A stretch of DNA of 64,000 bases from Cristatella mucedo (GCA_009760855.2 WPIO01000130.1:492501-556500), one strand, 5' to 3'; numbered from the stretch's first letter, positions 1-12,442 are shown. Numbers and translations: made by a program. Notes: generated by a model from the letters alone, not told the origin.

Positions 1-2264
1 GCCGTTCGGAATGCGGCTGCTTGGGAGGGTCTGGCCAGGGATTGAGTTTCGGCGTCCGTCGATTTTCTGCTGCCGACCAGCGTCGTGTCTTCGGCGACAG
101 GAGCAGTCGCAGTTGTGGCTGCGTGCCCGGCGCAGGCCACACCGAGGCTGCAGCACGATCAAAAGGCGGCGCGACTCCCAGCGGGTCCTTCCATACCTGA
201 TTGGAGGAGACACTGAGGCGGATCTACTGCTGCAGTCACTGCCTGTCTGCTTTCAGAGTCACGTGGCGCTCGCAATCGCCTCGGCTCCGTCATTCAAAGC
301 AGCCGTTATAAGTGCAATATCAGTTTCGTACCGAATTTCTAACTACTAGTACGTTGTCGCTCTCGTCGGCATGTTTGATCGCTAACGAGCGAGGCAAGTT
401 AGACCATCCATGCGTGTCTTGAACGCACGCACTAAATACAAATTTTATATTAATATGTGCACTCCCTACACATTTTACTAGGAAGAGCGGGGACGTGCAG
501 AGTGGTTGAAATATATAAAGAAGACTTTTCGTATCCTGAGTCATTGGAATCGGATGCACAATAACTTCCGGCAACATGACCTCAGGTTCTTTTTGCTTTA
601 AATGAGTCTGTATTTTTTAATTCACAAAGTAATATTTAATAATTTTGATTTTTGCTCCATACTGGTTTTCTGCATCTAAGCCGTTGTTTTTAAAGCTAAG
701 TAATAAAATGAGTTTCAACTGGGGTTCTACGTCCGCCTGCGTCGGCGTTTATAGTTTCAATTTCTGCCGTCCGAGCACCACCCTCTGTCTTAGTACCCAG
801 GAAGACAAGCAGATACGCACAATTTAAATAATTTAATATACTCTTGCTAATGAAAGGCAAGATCCAGGGGATCGCAATCAAAAAAGGAGTGATTTGTTGC
901 GTGCTATTTGAGGAGACTTGGGCAGCGACTAGTCCGCCGTTTCATGCTCGAGGCAAGAATTAAGGTGGAATGGCGGGAGAGTGGCTGCTCGGTTGCCGGG
1001 AGAATGGTTCGGTTGCCGGGCATTTGCCTTCTCTAATTGCGGTCTGCGTGTGCTGTTGAGTAATTGTGCAAGTAAGGGCGAGAAAGCAACTAAAGTAACA
1101 CTGCAGTCGGCAACTCAAGAGACTAGGGCTGCGCGTCTTTGCCTTTCTGTCTGTCTGTCGTCGCATTATTTCAACATCTGTTCCTTGCAGCTATGCTCGT
1201 CTCTTTTTAATTTTAGCATCCGATCCTTGCGGTGGTGCTAGTCACTGAGTCCCAGGGTCATCGCGCTCAGTCGCTAGCTTTCCCGGCGCCTTTGCTGATT
1301 TTTCGACATGCCTCGGCGCAAGCTAAAGGGTCAAGGTGACCGTTCCGCAAAGCTTCTACGAAAGTGACTGCCGCGGCTTCGGTCAAGGTCTTTCGCATGA
1401 AGTCTTGGCCAAGTGAGTGAAGAGTGAGAGTCCTCCGCGCGCCACGCGACCAATCCAAGTAGAATGAGTGCACCTCGCGCAGCGCGGCTTGAGAAACGTG
1501 TATTTTTTTAGCTCTAAGGTGCGAATGTACGATGACGATATCAGAACGTAAGGACGTATGGCCCACACTTCAAAATTGAGTACACGCAAACATGTGTGAG
1601 GAGGGCATGTTTCAGCTAACTCCGTCAACCGTCTGGCAGAGAGATAATGCACCGACAATAGAGACACATCCTAAGCACAACGTCTGGTCTTGTCTATATA
1701 ATTCTCGCACCGTCGTAGCTTAAAATAAAATCGGAACGCACGGCTCCCAATATTAATAGCCTGGCGGACCTCAGCGTTTTGCGCAAGGAACGGGCGGCAT
1801 TGTGGTGGCTGTGCGTCTCGGACGCCATTTCTTACTCGTAAGCCGTGTGGTCCCAGTTCCTAAACAGGGAGGTGCAGGTAGCCCCCGCGGTCCCGGCAGG
1901 GCAGGGCTCTTCCGGCTAAGGTATAGTGATAACTTCTCTTCGTGCCTTCATACTCGGGCGCTGACTCGCGTGTTGCGCTTCGCCCCGATATTTATTCACT
2001 GCGTGCTTTTTTGACGGTTCTTCTAATTCCATTCACCATATGCGTATCGCTTTTTTATCGTCAGAGATTAGCGCTGCTGTTGGCTACCGCTCGCTCGCGT
2101 CAAGCCAGCTGCGGGCATTGATTAGGCAGTCTAGCAGAGCTTCGGTTCGACAACCGTCTTCATTGAAATAGCGAATCCAGCACACTTCTTTTGGAGAGTG
2201 CAGCGGGAGCTAAGATGAAAGCAAGCGCCTCAAGCGAAGCTTTAGCTGGTAATATTAGTGCACG
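1..2264. other. No gene recognised (left edge)
   Basis: Only short, unrelated open frames occur on both strands, with no recognisable domain, splice-linked exon or transposon coding remnant. The stretch has mixed base composition without long microsatellites. An exon of an unknown upstream gene cannot be excluded by eye. Confidence 0.4.
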
Positions 2265-2269
2265 ATAAA

Positions 2270-2580
2270 TAAGTAAATATAAATATAATTCATTTGTAGA
2301 GCACCCTAAGAGAACTTAATCTTTAAGGCGGTTGCTTTCACGGCCTCGGTCCCGAGGTCGTGGGTTCGATTCCTGCGGCGGGGCGATCCTTTATCGCCAC
2401 TGCAAGCGGTGGTGATAGCCGTAAAGGCTCTTCTGTCGCTATACAAAAGGGGCTGTTTAATCAGCTAGGATTCAGGCACTTCACATATTCCACGGGCTCG
2501 AGCCCACAACTCGGTCATCAAATATATAATAATATTTACCTTGACCGGGGTTGAGGTGAGCACCCTTAACCGCTGGGCTA
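2270..2580 (-). mobile_element. SINE T1 copy, split by a SINE T2 insertion
   Basis: Read on the minus strand, this is a tRNA-like head (about 2480-2580, with a degenerate B box around the word CTCGAGCCC) and a LINE-B-like tail (2275-2318, complement of the motif 'agttctc..gggcgctatacaaatgaatt'). The two halves are separated by a plus-strand SINE T2 at about 2325-2474. A short AT-rich block (about 2519-2540) also interrupts the head. Other T1 copies in this window (17901, 39548, 56303, 57598) show head and tail joined directly, so the interruption is secondary. Confidence 0.6.
2325..2474 (+). mobile_element. SINE T2 copy (tRNA-derived) inside SINE T1
   Basis: A tRNA-like head carries a perfect RNA polymerase III B box, GGTTCGATTCC, at 2363-2373. 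It is followed by a body with the words 'cgatcctttatcgcc', 'gcaagcggtggtgatagc' and 'tcgctatacaaaaggggct'. The same body recurs on the plus strand at 29224-29388 and on the minus strand at 31531, 34218, 39400 and 53774. It is therefore a dispersed SINE family rather than a tRNA gene; no cloverleaf 3' half with acceptor stem is evident. Confidence 0.6.
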
Positions 2581-3066
2581 AGCCAACGCGGCTAGTCGTG
2601 AGAAACTTCGTCTCAAGCCCTGCCAGTCAAGCAGCATTTTAATTTAAATTTTTATAAGAGGAAGTATCTAAGAGTAACTTAATCGATGGAAGAGACTCGA
2701 CCAAGGAAGTGTCTGGCTGGTTTATTTGCCCTACTCATATAGATAGAGAAGTAACTAAAATATTAAGTTTGTTTGTTTAGTACCCCCTTAAGAGAAAAAA
2801 TCCGGTCGCTTTATGACTCGCTGAATGAGAAACAGTAACCGAGGGCTAATTATATACAAAGTGTTGAGCTTTGAAAAGCTTGCAAAAGCACGCGATGTAT
2901 CATGATTAGTCCAGCGTGCGAAACCTCGCATGTAGACACTCAGGTCCGCTGGTTTTTAGGACTCGCAGGTTAGCTACATTCACCGAATTGAGGACAAGTA
3001 AGCGCGCTACTCGCACACGGGAACGGGGACAGACGAGTTCAAAGGGCGCACGGGGGGGGGGGAAGA

Positions 3067-3142
3067 GGCTGATAGGAGCTGAGAGAGAGGCTGAGAGGAG
3101 CTGAGAGAGTGAGAGGGGCTGAGAGAGAGGCTGAGGGGGAGT
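3067..3142 (+). repeat. Purine-rich minisatellite
   Basis: Imperfect tandem copies of 'gagctgagagagaggctga' follow a short run of G at 3052-3061. The units vary by insertion and loss of GA steps, as expected for a slippage-prone minisatellite. Confidence 0.6.
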
Positions 3143-3457
3143 GTCTCTGAGTCTCTTTATGCGAAACGTAAATGATGCGCAGTGATGAGCTCTAGGTTTG
3201 CGGTGAAAGCGAGCTGAACGAGTGCCTTAGTGGGAGCGTATGCAGAAAAAAGGATTACAGCCGCTTGTATAGACCTAACGAAGCTTAACCCAAAGAGGGG
3301 CCTATACTTGACCTTGTCCATGAGGGCGCCTCCTGAGTCTCCCCTCCTTGGAGGCCAGAGCCTGAGCCGGCTCCTGCCGTCAGTGCACTTATGCTCAGCG
3401 TAGCCGACCTTGGCGATTGTAGCTGATTTGTGGCGCTCACAGGTTATGGGCTAATGG

Positions 3458-4051
3458 ATGACGCCTAGTTCCAGTAGCTGTATTTCTGAGACCACCCCAG
3501 CCGGGTTCTCATTATATCAGTCCATGCGTTCTGACAAGGTTGGTGGCGGGGTTGCAATTGTTGTTCTCGAATCGTTTGGCTATAAGATGTGCAGCTTTTC
3601 GCATTGGCCATCGCTTGAATTAATTACAATCAGGTCTACATCAAAGACAATGCCTCTCATTGTTGTGATATACGACCTCCTAGCTGTCTAAACTTGTTTA
3701 TAGAGGAGTTTTCAGAATTCCTCGATACAATATTTGTGTGACAGGCCGTTACTGATTGCTGGAGACTTCAATACTTACGTTGACAACCTTAGCAACAGCC
3801 AGGTCCGCTCATTTCTTGACTGTCTGGAGAATTTTGGTTTGGTCCAACACCTTAATCACACCATCCACGTCGGTGGCCATATTCTAGATCTCGTGATCAC
3901 CAAGGATGTCCTCCCCACTGACCTTGTGGTGTGCCCGCTGACCCTCTCAGATCATTGTTCGGTCTCGTTTACTGTTCCTGCTCCCTTGTACGTACAGGGT
4001 AAGGTAAGGTCGAACTTGTCAAGCAACGTAACTTACAAAGCATTGAAATAA
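3458..4051 (+). pseudogene. LINE family A endonuclease domain, broken
   Basis: The first open piece (3458-3691) has the 'GGGVAIV' motif seen before the catalytic core of LINE endonucleases. The second (3734-4051) has 'LLIAGDFNTYVDN', 'GGHILDLVITKD' and 'LSDHCSVSF', matching the GDFN, LDL and SDH motifs of the endonuclease/exonuclease/phosphatase fold that nicks target DNA. The two pieces are in different frames with a stop at 3689-3691, so no functional protein is made. The EEP fold is established knowledge; the catalytic Asn and His are visible here. Confidence 0.75.
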
Positions 4052-4409
4052 ACAGATTTTTTAAATCTGTTTGCGGTGCATGTCTTCTTGATCTGCATTC
4101 AGACTCGACCGGCAGCCTCGATACCCTCATTGATGCAGTGAACATGACACTCAGGAGTGCTATTGACAAGCATGCTCCCGTTCATTCTATCCATGTACAG
4201 ATTCGCGGAGACTCCTTTCAATTTACAAAAAACTCCTGAAGATGCGCCGGGTTAAGCGCAGGCTTGAAAGTCGTTTCAAGAAATCGGGGTCTGATGCAGA
4301 TCTATCCAATTTCAAAGACTTCCTTCGAGTAACACCCGGAAGCTGAAAATAGCCAGGGCTTCTTTTTCACTCGAAAGCTGAATTCCTGCCAGTCGCACCC
4401 TAAACATGT

Positions 4410-5499
4410 TTATAAGACAGTAAACCATTTACTGGCAAGTGCTGAGAGGTCTGACTCCCCAGATATCAAGGGCTTAGCCGAAATGTTTTCAGCCTTCTTT
4501 ACTGAAAAAATTGTGCACATTCGTGCCTCCATAAAGCCCCCTCTGACTACAGCAATTTCGGTACCACAACCTATGACCTTCCTTAAAAGGTTTTCCGAGG
4601 TTTCTGCAAGCGATGTGGCTACCTTAATAAGGTCTAGCAAAAAGAGCTCGTCTCCTGAAGACTCTATACCATCATCTCTGTGGTCTTCAACAGACCAACG
4701 TAGCCCTGCCATAACCGAGATTTTTAATGCTTCTTTGGGAAAAGGGGTCGTCCCCAAGCCCTTCAAATAGGCAATCGTTAGACCCACCCTTAAAAAGCCT
4801 GGATTAGATACGGAGATTCTTGCAAACTATCGCCCAGTTTCCCTTTTTCCTTTCTTGTCAAAGATTGTTGAAAAAATTGTCGCTAAGCAGCTGGTTGAAC
4901 ATATTGAAAAGAATTAAATGTCAGAAACATTTTAATAGGGGCTCAAGAGGCAGCTCTCCACTGAAACTGCTCTCCTCCATGTAAACAATGACATTCTATG
5001 TGGCAACGATGAAGGGAATGTCACTGCCCTAGCTTTGCTAGATTTGTCAGCTGCCTTCGACAGCATTGATCTCGATGTTCTACTTGAACGATTGAGAGCA
5101 ATGATCGGTCTGGCAGATGAGGCACTGGCGTGGTTTAAATCGCACTTGTCGGATCATGTTCAATCCGTGTCTAGTGGGAGTTAGGTCTCACGCCAGAGAC
5201 TGGTCACCTGTGGAGTTCCTCAAGGGTCCCTACTTGGTCCCTCGCTGTTCTCCATTTATACTAAACCTCTGCCAAAAGTGATTAAGGCCCATGGAATAGG
5301 ATATCACTTTTATGCTGACGATACTCAGCTGTATTTGCCATTCAAACCGTCGGAATCTGCTGCAGCAACCGAGAAACAGAATGCTTGCCTTGCCGACATT
5401 CGATCCTGGATATCGGAAAACTTACTACCGAATGGCTACCGAATGCGTACCGAAAGCCGCTTAGGCTGTGAGTGCGCTATACGAAACTCTTCCGCGTAA
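4410..5499 (+). pseudogene. LINE family A reverse transcriptase, broken
   Basis: Readable RT blocks in order are 'ANYRPVSLFPFLSKIVEKI' near 4825-4885, 'ALLDLSAAFDSID' near 5030-5070 (first catalytic Asp region), '[14 protein letters not shown]' near 5214-5255, and '[14 protein letters not shown]' near 5305-5345 (the YADD polymerase box). Stops interrupt the frame at several points, including just after 'EHIEKN' and after 'SSGS'. The protein then jumps into the 3' untranslated tail, so the thumb region is absent. It is a dead copy. Confidence 0.8.
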
Positions 5500-5573
5500 C
5501 ACCCACATAGTCTTTGTGGCTTTGCGGAGTTACAGACGGAGATACATTGCACACAATACATTACATTGCTCCA

Positions 5574-7500
5574 TTAACTAAGCTGCCAGTGCAGCGGGGC
5601 TGGCTCGCCAGTAAGATCATCGGACACTCAGGCTCGCTTTTCCAAGCAACGCTGGGCTTTCCGCGGCGGGCGATCTTTCGCGGGTCGGATGGCTAAAAAT
5701 AAGTATACTCATCTAGAGCAATGAGAGTGCGGGCAGCGTCGAAAAAAGGGCTGCAAGTTCGGGTTCGGGTGGCGCTTCGCCGACCAGCTGCCTCCTGCCA
5801 CCGTGAATATGTGGAGCGGCAGGGCTCGCAGTTCAGCCAAAGTTCTCCACCTTCAGACATGGCTTCGACACGGCCTCGAGCTCCGTTAGTCACTAAAACA
5901 TTATTCACGCCCACCGAAACCCTCGAGAGTCGCGACCAAAGGCAGCTAGTGTAGGAGCCGACGCAGTGCGTTTATAACACCGTTCACTGTGCCTGTGACG
6001 GTTAACTTAAGAAAAGGCTTCGTTCGTAGGGCATACATTGCAGTTCGGAATAAGATAACAAAAGTATCATCGATACTTACGTGGATTGTTACTTTTGCCC
6101 CTTTTTGTAATGCTGCATCTCAAAGCATGCGCTTGCACGGTAAATTCAATAGTAACCTATTTGAATTTTCTGAGTTTTAATTCATAATGCTGACTAATTT
6201 CACGAGTACTTCACTGGATGTGCCATCTTCGCGCGCCAGTGCTAAGCTTGATAAGGGGACCTCACCTAAACCTGAGCGTACGTCACGTGACCCAGCTCGT
6301 CGGGCCTCGTGGTTGAAATTCCGGCTTCTTCGCTCTAGTGCAAACACCTGAGACATCGGATGATCTCAAATCCATTGGTTACCGCTTGATTTAGTTCCTA
6401 AAGTCGCAAAGCATGGAACTCCCAACCGACTGACGTCACAAAACTCGCTGACTTGATGACATTAAAAAAAAGCTAAAGGCGCACTTGTTCTTCACAGCAT
6501 TTGCCTGGTCAAGGTCTATTTGGCCATGCCTGGCCTCATGCTGATAAAGTCTTGGGCACCGAGCTGAAGGAAAAGCTCTGAAGTGTGACTTAGCGACGGC
6601 GGCTGCAATCGAGATTAGCAGCTGCAGTCGCAAAAATCGCGATTCGCTTAATGCATTGACAGGCTTCTGCCAACCGCATTCCACGAAGTCAAGCTGTTAC
6701 ACGGTCTGCGGCTTTTTCCACGAAAAGGTGTTGCAGCGAGCCCCCTACCGATGGCCGACAGCTGACAGGAAGTGACTGGTGATATGAGAGGCAAGAGCCT
6801 AGCCATCCGTTGGCTTGACTGCAGTCAACCTCGAGAGGTCCGCTTGGAACTAGAGCACTGAACGAGAGAAGCAGGAGAATTGCCGTACATAGAGCGTCCT
6901 ACCTATTTAATATAAGACGGGTAGCCCGTCTCCGGTAGTCCGCTTGTCACGCCCATAGGTGGGGGAGGGGTTCCCCTGGTTTCCGAGTTGGACTGAGTGG
7001 GCCCTCAGCCCACTGCAAAGCGGGGCTTGAGTGTCTGCAGCAGCCCGGCCTTGCTCTTTCAGCCAGAAGGTTTTTAGTTCCCTTAGCCCATGCCTCCATT
7101 AACTATTGGCTCTGCTTGATGGTTGGGGTTGGCGCTTGCACAATTTACAGGCCAACGGAATTGACTTCTGGTAGATATGGTGACATAAGATTGTTTCCAA
7201 GGTCTCAAGGGTTCTGGAGTCGCCACAAAACTGCGGTGCTTTTGAAGCTCAGCCCAAAAGAAACTGAGAGAGAAACTATGCTGTGCTTATATTTAGTATG
7301 GCCGTCATCTATGCGCTCTGTCGAACCGAAAAAAATGAAGCCCTGGGACAGGTGAAGCGACAAAAAAAGCTGCCAAACTTGCAGCTTCTGCTGCATATCT
7401 TTGCACGGACCTGTTTTTTGTCCTCCTGTTCAAAGTTCTACGCTGCAGGCACTAGGTCGCGGAAATCGGTCGACTTCCTGAACTATTCAACGATTTAACC
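5574..7500. other. No gene recognised
   Basis: The stretch has unremarkable mixed composition with only short open frames and no domain. The sequence 5701-5960 reads as one of the longer open stretches but shows no family motif. Nothing repeated elsewhere in the window was noticed. Confidence 0.35.
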
Positions 7501-7570
7501 AACTCTCTCTCTCTGTCTCTGTCTGTCTCTCTGTCTCTCTCTGTCTCTCTGTCTCTGTGTATCTCTCTTT
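7501..7570 (+). repeat. CT/TCTG-rich microsatellite
   Basis: Runs of tctctc and tctgtc directly precede the 3' tail of a minus-strand LINE family A fragment. The microsatellite may have grown from that element's tail. Confidence 0.7.
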
Positions 7571-7575
7571 CCGTC

Positions 7576-7700
7576 TTATGTAATGTAATGTATCTCCGTC
7601 TGTGACTCCACAAAGCCACACAAACTATATGTGGGTGTTACGCAGGAGCACTCACAGCCTAAGAGGCTTTTGGTACTCATTCGGTAGCCAACAGACTTCA
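7576..7700 (-). mobile_element. LINE family A, 5'-truncated 3' end
   Basis: On the minus strand this reads as the family A terminus: 'gctaccgaat'-type start, 'gtgagtgc', 'gtaacacccaca', then 'agtcacagacggagat' and an ACATT tail. Only the last ~120 bp remain, as expected for heavily 5'-truncated LINE insertions. Confidence 0.7.
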
Positions 7701-9975
7701 TCTCATCGTCTCTCACTCTTGCTCTCTCCCTCTAAGCTGGAGCGGCTGAAACTCTGTTTGGGCAGTGCTGCCAAAAATGCCGCCAAAGCCTCTACTGCTT
7801 GGGCTAAATATTTACCCTGACCTGTAAGGCCGCCACAGCAGCTTAGCTGGTTATGTGAAGGGAGATGAGCTAGTGCACCAAGTTGGCATTTTGCTGTGTT
7901 AGCAGCAACCCGGAACTCCAGCGCAGGATGATTGGATGTCTAGAATGCCGACTTCCTATAATTTAGAACGTCAGAAGACCTGCTATTCAGCTTGCAGCCA
8001 TCTTCCTTAATTCCACCACCATATTTTAGAGGCAGGGTGGCAGCTGCAAGAAGAATCTGGCCGTGCTATTTGCTCGGGCCACTAGGCCAGCCATATTTTC
8101 TGTAGCAGCAAGCTCCCCCTACGTCGTCCGAAAAGTAATATACGCTTAATCGCGGCGGAGCCTCCGGAAACCTGCATATGGTAGCCCACCGAAAATCGAT
8201 ATTCATCTTGCAACTGGGGGCCACGAAGCAGCTGAAGATGATCACCGCGCGAGGCAATCCTGAGAGATCTAATGCGTGCCCTAAATTGAAGCTGTCGCTT
8301 CCAGCAAAGCTAGACTCTTAATCAATGAGACGCGTGTCAGCTTAGTTGCTACTTAAGACAGCGTGCCTGAGATTGGGCTGTAAGAAGGTCTCAAGTCGAA
8401 GGTCCACTAATGAGTAGAGCAGCAATGGTCTCTGGTAGTTAAGAACCTTCCACCGTGAGTCCTGATTATTAATTTTATTCCCCTAGCCCCAGATAAGATT
8501 AAAACAATGGCAGTGAGTCCTGCGGGTTATATAATGCTGGTTTGGCTAATGTACCAGCACCTCCGCCAGCTATACCGAGGCGTCGGTAAAGGGGCCAATA
8601 GATGGCGATACAAATACATTCACTTCACTCTCAACAAATGCGATAAGTAACCAGAACATCTAGACTACTTGCGCAATGCAATCAGTGCTCGTAAGGCGAA
8701 CAGTTCGAGTGGCCCTTTGAATGCATCTGGATGCAACATTTCGACTCTGTAAAGCTAAACAAATGTAAAAACAACGTCGCATGATTAAAAAAATTACCGG
8801 ATTCAAAATCAAGTATACCATTATGGACATCTAAGGATACGCATATAAGCAATTACTGCATCTCCGTCCAGCACAAGGCAATGCTTTGCAAATAGTGCCT
8901 TCCATATGACTTAGGACATTGTGGTCTAAATTTGGCTTCTGTAGTACACATACGCGGGATGGCTGTGACGTTCCGCAAGCCTCCAGTGGATTCTAGCATC
9001 GCATCATAATTTTGAACGTGCTAGAAGAGAGGCTAATTAGCTCTCATTTCTGCATGAACTTTCGCAACTTATGCCTACACCAGATGAAAGCATAGGAGTT
9101 AAAGACGATCCAGTCTCTGTAGGGTCAGAGCAAGACTGTGGGACTTGAAAAAAAAGATTTTTCATGAATACAAAGTCAGAGTCGTGGAAGCGAAAGAAGG
9201 CATGTCAAAAATTCTCTCCCAATATTTCTATCAGTAGCTATTCTTGCTTCCTGAAATCAAACTGCACTATACCAGTGTCAGCAAAAAACAGCGGAATGGC
9301 TGTAGCATCGACCCATGGCACTGCTGTCGCATATTGGCTGAGATTTTCTGATATTTGAGATAAATGACAGAAAGGCACCGAAAGGAGAGATTTTGAACTG
9401 CGAAAGATGCCCGAGCATTTTGGAGCGAAGGACCGAGCGAATGACTAACCGACTGGCGACGACTCAAGTCCATCTCTGCGACTGATTTCTCAAGCTGGTG
9501 CCGCATCCATCATGGAGAGCCTCCTTCCGATCTGCTGCTGTTTTGTTTACATTCCATAGATATCGCGAGACGCCAACGTCCGCGTGTATTTTTCAGTGTT
9601 CGTAATCTGTCTTGTGCTTCTTTGTCGGTCACCAAGCTTAAAAGTAATAATTTCCGATCTTGCAATGTATAGCCCGAAGTTTTTCAATCTGGATGTTCAC
9701 CCTCACCTGTTCCAGGCTGCAGTCTGTCAAAGGCGTGCAATATGCTCGCTTCGTAGTCAATTATGTTGCCTGGCATGGTCGTTGATTGATTGTCTAACGG
9801 TTATACCAGTGGAAAGTAGTAGTTTCTGTCAATCCACTCTATTTATCATGTAAGAATATCGGTCATTTGTTCTTACGCTCAGTAGTGCACAATCATAGTG
9901 TTTCTTTGACAGAAACTCTTCGGTTGCTGATCGAGTGGAAGTGTGACATTATTGGGTCGTCGATAGCGGTCGGGG
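7701..9975. other. No gene recognised
   Basis: Only short open frames occur on both strands. There is no transposon coding motif, no tandem array and no splice-linked exon that I could connect to the cyclase gene. Confidence 0.35.
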
Positions 9976-9980
9976 GGGGG

Positions 9981-10050
9981 TGAGGACTAGGAATAGGCGA
10001 CGGCTCAGGTCGCTGCCCTGCTAAGGAGTGGGGTCATATGCCCCTCCTCT
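9981..10050. repeat. Dispersed repeat of unknown class, copy 1
   Basis: The words 'ggactaggaatagg' and 'cggctcaggtcg' recur in the same order and spacing at 15971-16040. In both copies they are followed by a short block resembling 'ggggtcatatgcccctcc'. Too little is left to assign a class. Confidence 0.4.
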
Positions 10051-10214
10051 CCCCCCCCCGTGCCCCCCCCCCGCTCTGCCACTGCTGCTCCATGGGGCCA
10101 GTTTCCCCGGTATTTATCACGCGTCAGCAAGCTATGCTATGTTTGTGTTCTAGTGTCGTCAGTTCAGCAGCTGCTTCAGAGCGTTGATTGGACATCCTTT
10201 GGGTTTCCTCCTAA

Positions 10215-10305
10215 CATAATAATAATAACAATAATAATACATTTGAAATAGCGCCCTCAGAGAACTCAATCTCTTTCTAGGCACTTTACGTTTGCTGCAA
10301 AGGAC
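10215..10305 (-). mobile_element. LINE family B 3' end fragment
   Basis: An ATA/ATAAT tail (10217-10239) is followed by the complement of the family B terminus: 'gcgccctcagagaactcaa' and 'ctctttctaggcactttac', then 'tttgctgcaaagg'. The same sequence closes the longer copies at 25002-25953 and 31760-32773. Confidence 0.7.
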
Positions 10306-10440
10306 GAACGATCGATGGCATATCCTCTAGGGAGTGAAGTGCTATAAGTATCCGGTTGACAGTTCGTATAGGTATTAAACGTGCACAATGAAGCTCGTGT
10401 CTTCGAGGTCTGACGCAGCCCAAACAGGATGGTTATAGAA

Positions 10441-10800
10441 TTATGATGCTGACGATACTAATGATAATAAATTGGTATAACTTCTTGAGAGGATTGAATC
10501 TTTTTCTGGGCTCTTCAGATATACTGCAAAGAAAACATGTCTATTGGCAAGTGATAATATGCACAGTGTCAGCGAGCACACAAAGGACAGTTCACTCAGA
10601 CGCAGCAAATGCTGCGATGAACGGGTGGGCTTTAAGCATCTTTTAAAAATATCGTCTAGTGCGAGGAGGGGGTGCCGTGACGTCAGTCGTGAGTGGGTTC
10701 CGGGCTTGGGGAGCACAGGAACTAAAGGAGCGGTCTCCGAAGGATTACAGCTGCGTAGAGGCACAGCTGAATGGCTAGTGTCTGCCCACATGTAGGCTAA
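10441..10800 (-). mobile_element. LINE family B 3' fragment with coding remnant
   Basis: The 3' end lies at about 10455-10530 ('gaatctttttctgggc', 'ctgcaaag'), preceded on the minus strand by C-terminal coding remnant. Residues such as 'PKPGTHSRL' and 'LKPTRSSQHLLRLSELSFVC' match the end of the family B ORF read at 25311-25400 and 32430-32550. It is a 5'-truncated, diverged copy. Confidence 0.55.
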
Positions 10801-10805
10801 TCCAA

Positions 10806-11620
10806 CGGGACGAAATCTCAACAATATTATTCGCTAACACCGCTTGCGCCTGCAACGTAATTGGTCGGGGCGAGGGTGGTGAGTATGACCCGCAAAAGTA
10901 CTGCTGAGCCGGCAGTCGGAGCCTGCCGCACGGACCTGCAGCTGTCGCGTCGTGACGTCTGACTCGTAAGAAGACCCGTCTGCCCAGAGTGAAGGAGCCG
11001 AGCGTTCGATACGTTCTACCCGAGGCGATCGAAAGAAAGGCCGTATTTACCTAACCTAGATGTCTTAAATCAGTCTTTCGCTCAGTGTAAGGAGACAATT
11101 TGATGCTGAGGATCAAACTAATTCTGACTTAATTTATAAAGTGGTTCGTCCAATGGCACTCATAGAGGTAGATAGCGAGATTCTTGGTTGAGGCTTTGAA
11201 CTACAGCAGTGGTAACAGCTGCGACAGGGTGCAGCTTCCATGACTGCGGCCTCCGTCGTAGGAAGCGCCCTTGCTGCTCTGGCTAGTGCCTGATGAGCAA
11301 GCATGCTTGGCTTACTGGCAATCGCACATTGATTCTTAGGCAATGGAAGAGACGCTCGGCCTTCAACCAAAGGACCCTCCATTTGGCTCACGATAAGCTC
11401 AAATTCCTCGTGAATAATGTAATTATTATTTGCTATTTTAGCATCCAGAGTTAACACCAAATATACAGTACGAGAGCTCACTGCATGTTGACTCGCTTCG
11501 CTGAATCATAATAAAAGTAGTCATACTATGGTCACGGAAGACAACGGTGCGCCATCTCGCCGCATATCGGAAGTGCGCCATCTTACCACGTGACGGAAGG
11601 ACGGACTGCATCTCTCGCTT
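10806..11620. other. No gene recognised
   Basis: A 115-codon open frame on the minus strand (11134-11481) has no motif I recognise and no flanking splice signals that connect it to anything. It is probably chance. Confidence 0.35.
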
Positions 11621-11623
11621 TAA

Positions 11624-11705
11624 GTAGTATATATATATATATATAGTAGTATATATATATATATATATATATAGTAGTATATATATATATATATATATAT
11701 ATATG
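11624..11705. repeat. AT microsatellite
   Basis: Three (AT)n blocks are separated by 'agtagt' interruptions. This is a self-complementary tract that could extrude as a hairpin. Confidence 0.9.
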
Positions 11706-12344
11706 CCAGAAAATTCAACGTCAATGGTTGCGGTCGTCCATATGCGAGGTACCCAGCTTTTTATTGGGCGTTTTTTATTCTACGCCAAATTAGCAGACCA
11801 AATCACTAGTTCTCTCGGGTAAAAAAGTCTTGCTTCCAAAAAATATGTGACATGTATTATTTTGAGTTTTAATTACATAATTATAGCAGGCGATACCTTC
11901 TGCAACTAAACTCGCAGGGCTCCCTGTTCCTTTGGTCAGCGCCAGCCATTGAATCATCACGGACTTCAGTTTATTGTAAGTACATCAAAAGTTAGTGATA
12001 ATGGTTGACTTTGATGTATTCCTATGCTGTTAGTAAAGCCTGGATGCTAATAAACAACTTGCTCACGGTACAGATGAGATTTGTCTTTTAATGGAGAACC
12101 AAGCTCAGAGGCAATTAGGAAAGCCTTATTTGGCGAGCAATTCGTCAGAATGGCCTTATCCGTGTTATATTACCTCGAACTGACCTGATTACAATTTAAA
12201 AATAAGCTGGAAACGCACATATCAAGTTTCTCGCAGAATTTGTCGCGATCAAAAGGATTTTTTCATTGTGTGCTCATGCATACTGCCACTGTGCAAATAA
12301 CCACTAACCATATTGTGCCGGCTGACATCGTGCTTGTTACCGCT

Positions 12345-12442
12345 AACCAATTGATCATGTTACCTGTACAGTATCTGTAAAGTGCCTAGAAAGAGACTAG
12401 GTTCTCAGAGGGCGCTATACAAATAAATTGCTCTTATTGTTG
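12345..12442 (+). mobile_element. LINE family B 3' end fragment
   Basis: The terminal sequence 'gtaaagtgcctagaaagaga', 'ggttctcagagggcgctata' and 'caaataaattg' matches the family B terminus seen at 32690-32773. The A/T-rich tail is degenerate (cttattgttgctgctatt). Confidence 0.65.

Larger units (their letters stand above)
3440..5573 (+). mobile_element. Decayed CR1/L2-like LINE (family A), endonuclease plus RT plus 3' tail
   Basis: This is the most complete non-LTR retrotransposon in the window. An apurinic-type endonuclease region (3458-4051) is followed by a reverse-transcriptase region (about 4640-5430) and the family A 3' end (5435-5573), which finishes in an ACATT-rich tail. The 3' end contains 'gctgtgagtgcgctatac' and 'gagttacagacggagat', which recur at 7.6, 26.5, 29.9, 33.8 and 50.9 kb. 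Several stops and frameshifts break the frame. The thumb and C-terminal part present in the copy at 32778-33905 is missing, so this copy has an internal deletion near 5430. Motif style ([19 protein letters not shown]) fits the CR1/L2 branch; clade assignment is inference. Confidence 0.8.

Noticed and set aside
2340-2390. Possible tRNA gene because of the perfect B box
   Set aside because: The same head occurs with the same non-tRNA body at five other places, so it is a SINE. No acceptor stem closes.
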